Source: Globisporangium splendens (Eukaryota; Oomycota; Peronosporomycetes; Pythiales; Pythiaceae). Taken from it: 64,000 bases of DNA. The notes below the pieces were generated by a model that was not told the origin of the DNA, searched no databases, and was given only the letters and a program-made list of their open reading frames with translations. Location: the NCBI GenBank assembly GCA_006386115.1, contig VFIW01000151.1, positions 1 through 64,000 of the forward strand. The letters run 5' to 3'. Both the position numbers and the translations under genes were made by a program. Positions 56,607 to 64,000 of the stretch are shown here, in pieces; position 1 is the stretch's first letter, and each line of letters opens with the position of its first letter.

Positions 56607-56614
56607 TATATAAA
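56607..56614 (+). promoter_or_regulatory. TATA box of the right 815-residue gene
   Basis: TATATAAA, 70 bases upstream of ATG 56684; mirror of 53620-53627. Confidence 0.55.
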
Positions 56615-56683
56615 CGGTGCATTGGTGTGGAAGTGTAAGGAGCACGAGGCGGCTGGTTGGTCTCGCGGATTTAAGGCAACCAG

Positions 56684-59326
56684 ATGCAAGTAATGGACGT
56701 ATTACGATCGACAATGGTGGAGGTGGTGGCGTGTAAATTCCTCCGGTACAATTGCGACCATCCTGTGTTCCAGAAGGAGTACACACGGTGAGGTGGTTGA
56801 GTCCGAGTTTACTGAAAAGCTTGACACTGCTGGAGTACTCACACAACTGGGACGCTGTGCTTTTGCTTATCTTATGTTACACAGGAGCAATCGAAAGCGC
56901 GGCACCAAAATCATGCGCTGCTTCCCGCACTGCTGTCCAGACCACAAACCGCGCTGCTATTGCGGATGCTCGCTCCACATCCTTGTGACGTTTGTCGATG
57001 CGTCGATCGTGCGCGACGACGAGATCGTCATCTGCGCACGCTTTGAGACATCAATTACAGGGACAACGATTTATGCAGACGGCACTGCCCGCAAACTCTC
57101 CCATGGGGAGCGCGTCACGCTCCCACCAGAGATTGTGCATCAGTGGCTTCCGCAGGACAGCGTCGAGTCCGTTTGGGTTCGCGCCTACAGGGAAAGCGAA
57201 GGGAGGCAGCGAAAGTTGCCGCCGGTACGTCCCACGAACTCTTCCATCTGGGGTATTGAGAGAGACTCATAAGTCGTTTATCTTCTTGCAATCTTTTTCT
57301 TCTTCTCTTTTTTCTTCCTTAGAACTCGATCCTGTACGTGATGAACAACTACCGGTTCCCCAAGTGGTACTACGGATATGAAAGCGGAGCAACCAAGAGC
57401 CAGCGAGAAATGAAGCATTACCTGCGAGCGTACGTCATGCGTCTGGAGCTGGCAATGAAGGGCTATCATGATGCTGAGTTTGGACGCGGGGGTCAAATTG
57501 CGACGGTCATCGGTCGGCATGCATCGCCAGGATTTACTCTACTCTCGTACAGGCGTGCCGGTGAAAACCAGAGGCGCAAGAAACTGAGAGCAGGTGGCGC
57601 AGTGTTTAACGAATCGGAAAACAGCAGCCAGGATGGTTCCAGCACCGACTCGGAGCGCGATGTCCCCATCAAGATCGAGCCAGGTATTCCAGATAATGCG
57701 CGTCATTTTGGAGACGCTCAGAGCTTTAGCGTTCACGATGACGATGGTGCGGGTGACATTTTGCTCGGATTACGGTATGGAAGTCTCGACGCTGCGCTGC
57801 AGTTGGATACGAAGCCCTTGCCTTCGGCTGCGGAGTCCCAATTTGTGCATGGTCAAGCTGCTGTGGAACGCCGAATGCAACAAGAAATGGATGAAAAGTT
57901 GTTTTGGCAGAGCGGAAGCCACGCGAAGACCATGAAACACGTTCGCGAGCTCTCTATTCTGCACCATTTCATCGCGCATTTGGCAATGGATGGCGAGTTT
58001 TGGGAGTGTGTCGTCCAACTAGAATCCGATTTACGACAGCACTGGACGGAGATGCTGATACAGCAAGCAAACAATTATGACCGACGATCTCGCGTATTGT
58101 TATCCCGGTTCTCTCTTTCAGCATTGACAAGTCAGCACTCGCTTCGGCATCATGGAAGCAATCGAGGTCCAGGAGCAAGTGAGCAGCATTACCACGTCCT
58201 CAGCCAATGTGCAGATCTACTGGTTGAAGCATTCACGTCGGCACAGCTCCACGAGCTTGCCACATCGACATTCCACGTTCACTCGAGTATATTTCCGACC
58301 AAGTTGGAGCAATGGGAACAATTTGCAGGGTTGATGAACGGAGTCTACAAAGTGCTCACGAACGCGCTTTGCAAAAGCAACACGACGATTCCATCGCTCG
58401 TGGATGAGATTCTGACATGCGTGCACCAGTGCGAGATGTACAAAGAGATGCGTGGTCCACTTCGCGAATTGATGCGGATTGCTGCACCAAAGCCGGCGAT
58501 GTTACGAGGTTTCTGTGCGCAGACGAGAGAAGTATTTATAGCGTGGAACGAGGAACGGAAGCAAAGTCGCCACCTTGTGTCACGTGCGATTACAAAGCAA
58601 AATTACAATGACGAGCAGTGGAGACGGCGGTGGGATGGTCGATGGCTGCTGGATTCCGATACTTTTCGACTTCGTCACATTCACGGAGAGCACGAAAACA
58701 ATTATCCAAAGTCAAGTCTTGGTCGTAAATGGAGCCAATGCAAGGTATTCGAGGTGCTCTCGACCATCCAGCAACTCTCAAGTGTGCAAATTTCCCTGTG
58801 CAGCAAATCAGCTTCCCTTGAAATTACGTCTGGGTTTGCGCATCGAAACGGGTCGATCCGTGGAGAGCCTTGGCCGTTCACTCGGCTTACACTCGATGGA
58901 AAGCATCGAGTCTTTCGTGCATTTCCGAACGGAATCTCGACAATGGCGGCAACACGAGATGGAGAATGGGTGTATGGAGACTACGTTGGCGTCCTGGATC
59001 ACTCGACATCCTCGATCACGCTGTGGTTTTATGCGTTCAAGAAGCCAGCAGCTGATCCTCGCAGCGGCCTTGACAGTAGTATTATTGCCGCTCGGTGCAT
59101 CTCCATGCGATTGCAGCTTCAGGATGTTGACTCTTTGGAGGCTGGTGGCTCTAGGTTTGAGCAGATTATTGCTGCATCCGTGTCTGTTGGTCATGCCACG
59201 TGTACTCCAGCTACGCAGAAAGAAGCAGACGTTGACGTGCTCTCGAGTCGAGCTCGACACGCCATGTGGGAAACGTTACAGTGGACGCCTCACAACGAAC
59301 TAAAATGCGAATACCAGCAATTGTAG
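56684..59326 (+). CDS. Conserved oomycete-type protein of unknown function, 815 residues (right copy)
   Basis: Exons 56684-56787, 56885-57224 and 57323-59326; introns are phase 2 and phase 0. A TAA in frame just upstream of ATG 56684 fixes the 5' limit; ATGs at 56693 and 56714 are alternatives. The protein matches the left copy except for a few substitutions, for example MLIQQANN for MPMQRANN, GRKWSQCK for GHKWSQYK, and HGQAAVERRMQ for HDQAAVERQMQ. Both copies are open throughout, so both are probably functional or very recently duplicated. The two genes are transcribed away from each other, with about 3.1 kb between start codons, so any regulatory DNA in the arms is duplicated while the spacer could act on both. 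Function unknown; the domain outline is given for the left copy. Confidence 0.86.
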
Positions 59327-59704
59327 TGATCGACATGACGTGCGATTTTGTTTATTCATGTTTATTGGACAGCTTCGGAAGTACGACTATTGAGTTGTTA
59401 ACTCCAGTGATCAAAAGAATAATACGAGTCAAGCGTGCAGCAGAACGAATGCATTCTTCGTACCTCGTCTCGGTCTTCCACAAAATTCAGTCTGGCTGCC
59501 TCTTTTCAACAGAAGGAAAAGAGAACGATGACAAAGATTGGAATCGGGGTTTTCGTCATTTGATATGCTTTATCCTCAGTTGAAATGCGTGAAGGTGCGT
59601 GACGGGTCATGCCAAACACAATCACGTCACGTACTCAGCACCGAACCACTTGCGTTGGAACTTCCTTGTGACGCCGTTCGTGCTTTGTGTTTATTTTTCC
59701 TTGA

Positions 59705-60592
59705 GTAAAAACTCGACATCGACTTGACACTTTTGTCAGCAATCCCTCAATCCTCAACGAAATCGCCACTCTGGACCTGAAAGCAACAATTGCAAGCAGG
59801 AGCAAGGCTATGCTACTTCTGGCATGTGATGTCAATGCGGTAGTTCATCGGTTTGTCATGATTCAGACCACGTCGAGTCAATGTTTCGCATCTGGTTTCA
59901 CGTTCAAGATGAATTTATCCCCGTTGGACGCTTTCCTTACCTTTCTCGGCATGACTCCTCCATCCACCAACGGACATTGTTTGGACAAGATCAGTTGAAT
60001 CAATTCACCTTCTGATATTCACGAAGTCGACAATCTCGCTCTCTGTGATTGTGTCACAGTCTTCCTTTCAGCTTCATGGAGCAAATGCTCAAACCAAAGT
60101 TGTAATTTCGCTACCGTTTCTGTGTTCAACGCATCACAAACACAGTGTTCAAGGAATCACAACCATATTTTTGCATTCAAACGCAGCTTTTGTCAGGATG
60201 CTCTGGGTCTTTTGTTGCGCCAAACTGTTGACATCGCGCACCAGGAACGACAAATTGAACGCTACACCAGAAAATCCTATGAACATGTCCCACTAAATTG
60301 TGTATCTTTCAACCGGCACGTGCTCACGAGCCTAGCATGCTCGGGTTCGCATCGAGAGACTGCGATGGACGTTCTTGAATCTTTTGCCACGCAGAATGCT
60401 CAATGCGACAAAGTACACCAATCAAGACTTCGTTGCTGTCTATTAAAGCGATTAAACATCACCTTGCGTGCCAATCAGCTGCTCGAGGTGCGCCTTCGTT
60501 CTCTCGATTCGAGATCTAAGGTTGAGTCTAGCGAAACGTCAGTGCGTGTGTTCGAGCAGCAAACATACACACAGATTGGCCATTCTTCTTGA
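59705..60592 (+). pseudogene. Uncharacterised frame with one TGA (right copy)
   Basis: The frame is open from 59705 to 60592 except for TGA at 59996-59998. ATG 59810 begins MLLLACDVNAVVHRFVMIQ. After the TGA the frame continues NSPSDIHEVDNLALCDCVTV, then a Cys-rich piece (SWSKCSNQSCNF) and a long helix. About 295 codons in all. It starts 380 bases after the 815-residue gene. No family was recognised. It may be a dead gene, or two exons whose intron covers the TGA; the sequence CCTTTCAG at about 60063-60070 is a possible acceptor. Confidence 0.4.
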
Positions 60593-60792
60593 CGGAAGTC
60601 ACAGGCAGCCGACAAAGTTGCTGCGATGCAGCTAAGAACACGGCTTTTCTCTCGTTACGCAGTTCGTCCAGTTGGCTTTAACATCAAACAAAATAGGCAC
60701 GGAGCTAGTGTGGCTCGAGGAATCGGTTCCGTAGCCACCAGCTATTTTGTCAGTGTGCACGAGATCAGTTCACCCTCTTGACAGCAGTAGCC

Positions 60793-62913
60793 TGGGAGCG
60801 AGAACGATCATCTATCGCGGCGTGGTCCAAAGCCATCGTCAGCGTGTGCATAATGCTGCATTCTGTGATGCTGTTCTTGCACCACGTCAACGAGCGTCGT
60901 GGTCTTTTTCTCGCTCATGGTGGCACGATCATCAAGTCCGCCGAGTTTTGCGAGCAGCACGTCATTCACACGCATCCGTTCGGCGCCTTGCTGCAGCATG
61001 CTGGTGTCAAATCCATGGAGACATCCCCTGGTCGGCGTGTAATGTCGACTAGCACGACATGACGACGCTGCACACGTTCTTGATCGTCGTGACGACCTCG
61101 TGCGTACAAGACGCGGAGTGCACTCAGACGGCTCTTAATCTGCTCGATCCACATTGTGAGCGCTGTAACGTAACCAGCCGTCGATTCTTTTTGAGCTGCC
61201 AGCTTCGCACCCTTTTCCTGTCTGCTTGCAAACACATGAGCGGTGGCTTTGTCGTGCCCAAGCGCGCTCGTCGTTTTATTGAGACGTGTTGAGCAAACTC
61301 GGCAGGTGCCGTCAGTCACGTTCTTCACGATGTCAACCTGTTTGATCAAGTCCGTCGGCACAAGATTCACTCATTGGCCACAACATCGAATGCACCTACA
61401 GAGTCCAACAGCGTGGTGACAAGTTTGTGAACGTAAGGGACAACGCAAAAGACACATCGCGATGGATGTCATGAAAGCCTCAGGTGTATCAGCTCACGTT
61501 GAATGGGGACTGCAGCTGCATTGTAACACCAGATCACACGATGATCTGCTTGCGCCTGAGATCCTCGCGAATGACGCACCGTACTTGACCGTGAGCGACG
61601 TGGACGCATTTTGTCATTCTGCATCGGTGATGACTGTCGGTCCACGACACCGCACCACGAAGTATCAAAAGCTGCAGCAGTCAAGTGGGGGCAGTGTGGA
61701 CAATTCCATCGGACTAGGTCAAGTCGTCGTATCCTTCGTCATGGGGACAGCCAGCGTTGCGCACGCAAAGCTCCCCCGACTGCGAGTAGGAGCCCGCATT
61801 TGAGTGTCTCGCGAAGGATCCAATGGCGCGTCCGTCATCCCTCCAAGTGACACATCCGTGCTGAAAAGCAAAGCAGTGGTGGAGAGTGCGAATGCTGGGA
61901 GGTGATGGAAAAAAGGATGGAATGGATATGCACTTTCTGTGTGTGAGAGAAACATGATTATCTGTGTAAAATTACGTTAGTGATTGGTTAGAATGGGTGT
62001 GAATGCAACTGGTAATAAAAATGTACATCAGAAAGTCCATGCTGTAATCCTGCACGGTCACTAAGTGCAGGGATCTTGGATGATGTGGTACGTACTTTAC
62101 TTCAACGTTTCCCCACCATTTATGCACACTCGATTGGCAGAAAATGCATATTCGTCCAATCGGAATGCTAGTTTTGAAGTCTTACAATGCTCCTCTATTG
62201 GTAGAAAAACAATGGGGCTTTCTGTGACACCTGCTTTCTGTACCCAAACACTACACTGGCGACATCGACAGCCATGTTGCCAGTATCCTCCTTTGCATTC
62301 ACAATTCGCTTCAGCTGATAGAAGCACAAAGCGACGAAGGTTTGTGTTCTTCAGTGAACGCGACAAAGTCCAGTGATTGGCTTGAGCATGTGTGGGACGG
62401 CGGCGCCATCGCGTCAGCTCATTAGTTTAAAATCTTTCTGTAGAAAATGCGCTTCTCTTTCTCCCGTGGTGTCGAAATGGTATCGCCAAATACTGGAACA
62501 GCCAACAGTAGCCACTCTGTGGTGATTTTTTTCGTTTGTGGCAAGAGAGTGGGACCTTGGGAGGAGAAAAGTCACAAGTTGGAGAGAGTCCACCTCATTT
62601 TTCAATTTCCTTCTTCATTTGAGCTCTCATTCCGCTTCTCTCAACTACTTCAGCGCAATCTTGAAATACGAAAGCATGGGTAACACCAGGTCCAGGATGT
62701 CGAAGCGCGTTCAAGACAACCTCAGAGCGTTGCAAAATGCAGTGAGCCGTGGGGACGTAGAAGGAGTGAAAAGACAATTGGCAAAACGTAAGACAAACGT
62801 GAATGGCAAGATTGACGATAGGACGGCACTTTCGCATGCTGTCGAATGCGGTAATGCAGAGATTGTACAGCTTTTGGTCGATCGAGGAGCTGACGTGACC
62901 GAGAAGGACAAGT
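60793..62913. repeat. Direct duplication, block A' (copy of 29090-31213)
   Basis: Same orientation as block A. It includes the decayed coding region (61059-61803), the upstream region and the 5' end of a second ankyrin gene. The identity pattern is described under block A. Confidence 0.9.
61059..61803 (+). pseudogene. Decayed coding region within block A'
   Basis: Counterpart of 29360-30088. Here a frame at 61462-61803 is longer and reads LLAPEILANDAPYLTVSDVD and, later, KYQKLQQSSGGSVDNSIGLG and VVVSFVMGTASVAHA. Upstream pieces are in other frames with stops. No family was recognised, and it has no consistent start. Confidence 0.35.
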
Positions 62914-64000
62914 ATGGAAGAAGTCTTTTGTCGTATGCGGCTAAAGCAGGCAAGACAGAGATTGTACAGCTTTTGGTCGATCGAGGAGCCGACGCGACCG
63001 AGATGGACGAGTATGGAAGAAGTCCTTTGTCGTATGCGGCTAAAGCAGGCAAGACAGAGATTGTGCATCTTTTGGTCGATCGAGGAGCTGACGTGACCGA
63101 GAAGGACAAGTATGGAAGAAGTCTTTTGTCGTATGCGGCTAAAGCAGGCAAGACAGAGATTGTACAGCTTTTGGTCGATCGAGGAGCCGACGCGACCGAG
63201 ATGGACGAGTATGGAAGAAGTCCTTTGTCGTATGCGACTGGAGCAGGCAAGACAGAGATTGTGCAGCTTTTGGTCGATCGAGGAGCTGACGTGACTGAGA
63301 AGGGCCTGTTTGGAAGAAGCTCTGGTCGTATGCAGCCAAAAGCAGGAAGACAGAGATTGTGCACATATTTTGTCGATCGAGGGAGCTGATGTGACTGAGA
63401 AGGACCGGTATGGAAGTAGTCCTTTGTCGTATGCGACTGAATCAGGCAGGACAGAGATTGTGCAGCTTTTGGTCGATCGAGGAGCTGATATGACCGAGAA
63501 GGACGATAATGGAAGAAGTCCTTTGTCGTATGCGACTGAATCAGGCAAGACAGAGATTGTGCAACTATTGGTCGATCGAGGAGCTGACGTGACTGAGAAG
63601 GACAAGTATGGAAGGAGTCTCTTGTCGTATGCGACTGAATCAGGCAAGACAGAGGTTGTGCAGCTTTTGGTCGATCGAGGAGCTGACGTGACCGAGAAGG
63701 ACCGGTATGGAAGAAGTCCTGAGTGGTATGCGGCTGAAGCAGGCAAGACAGAGATTGTGCAATATTTTGTCGATCGAGGAGCTGATGTGACCGAGAAGGA
63801 CGATAATGGAAGAAGTCCTTTGTCGTATGTGGCTGAATCAGGCCAGGCAGAGATTGTGCAGCTTTTGGTCGATCTTGGATCTGATGTGACCGAGAAGTAC
63901 CTGTTGAGAAGAAATCCTCTTTCTTTTGCGGTTAAAGAATGCAAGACTGAGATTGTGCGATATTTTGTCGATCTTGGATCTTACGTGACTGAGAAGGACG
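62676..64000 (+). pseudogene. Second ankyrin array gene, locally frame-broken, runs off the window
   Basis: ATG 62676 gives the same MGNTRSR start and first 80 residues as the gene at 30976, then its own order of 33-residue ankyrin repeats. The frame ends at TGA 63387-63389 (237 residues). Between about 63318 and 63385 the sequence differs from the repeat consensus by four single-base indels (a loss, a gain, a loss, a gain) with no net change. From about 63390 the original frame resumes, with intact repeats (GRSPLSYATESGKTEIVQLL) to the window end. One 75-base segment is therefore out of frame and holds the stop. Two-repeat units recur at a 198-base offset (62910 and 63108). Kinase domains, if present, lie beyond 64000. 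Damage could be real or a sequence error. Confidence 0.65.

Larger units (their letters stand above)
56281..60792. repeat. Right arm of the 4.5-kb inverted duplication
   Basis: Reverse complement of 49442-53953. The outer end abuts block A' with no intervening base (A' starts at 60793). Confidence 0.95.

Noticed and set aside
56293..56613. 107-codon frame with a poly-Gly tract before the 815-residue gene
   Set aside because: It ends at the TATA box region, is mirrored in the other arm, and overlaps open frames on the other strand. It is more likely promoter-proximal GC-rich DNA than a gene.
62595..63944. Long minus-strand open frame (about 449 codons) opposite the second ankyrin array
   Set aside because: It is the antisense of a 99-base in-frame repeat. 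Periodic codon content leaves the opposite strand open. Its composition is Ser/Arg-rich and no start or family supports it.

Overview
The window reads as a eukaryotic, oomycete nuclear contig, probably from the Peronosporales/Pythiales side. Genes are monocistronic on both strands, with short GT-AG introns of about 50-105 bases. Several families are typical of oomycetes: an M96 mating-specific-like protein, 28-residue ankyrin arrays of the 'FLHxxRxEGCTxxAM' kind, TKL kinases, a secreted AA17-like lytic polysaccharide monooxygenase, small Ser/Thr-rich GPI-type secreted proteins and an oomycete-only 815-residue protein. There are no bacterial operons, rRNA genes or CRISPR arrays. The species cannot be named from this sequence.

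Layout. 1-3.2 kb: a decayed M96-like remnant (-) and an intact three-exon M96-like gene (+). 3.9-5.8 kb: an ankyrin gene. 5.8-12.9 kb: a gene desert of decayed sequence. 12.9-13.7 kb: a four-finger C2H2 protein. 16.7-21.2 kb: a 15-exon LRR receptor kinase with nearly one leucine-rich repeat per exon and every intron in phase 2. 21.5-27.4 kb: three minus-strand metabolic or transport genes (short-chain dehydrogenase, MFS transporter, NIPA-like Mg2+ transporter). 28-31 kb: a decayed multi-pass membrane gene and a duplicated block A. 31-36.2 kb: an N-myristoylation-type ankyrin array followed by a pseudokinase-kinase tandem, probably once one gene. 39.1-41.2 kb: a nine-exon Kelch protein whose introns are all in phase 1. 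41.8-46.6 kb: a secreted-protein cluster (three GPI-type proteins and the AA17-like enzyme). 49.4-60.8 kb: a large imperfect palindrome, two 4.5-kb arms of about 99% identity around a 2.3-kb spacer, each arm carrying an 815-residue gene transcribed outward. 60.8-64 kb: a second copy (A') of block A joined exactly to the right arm, including a second, disrupted ankyrin gene that runs off the window.

How the parts relate. The likely surface or signalling genes (LRR receptor kinase, ankyrin-pseudokinase-kinase) and the wall or secreted genes (AA17-like enzyme, GPI-type proteins) fit a host- or substrate-interacting oomycete. The right third of the window is recently duplicated and unstable: inverted arms, direct copies, amplification inside ankyrin arrays, patchy identity suggesting gene conversion, and clustered frame breaks. 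Exon structures were derived by hand from splice signals, reading-frame continuity and repeat periodicity. They were not checked against transcripts.
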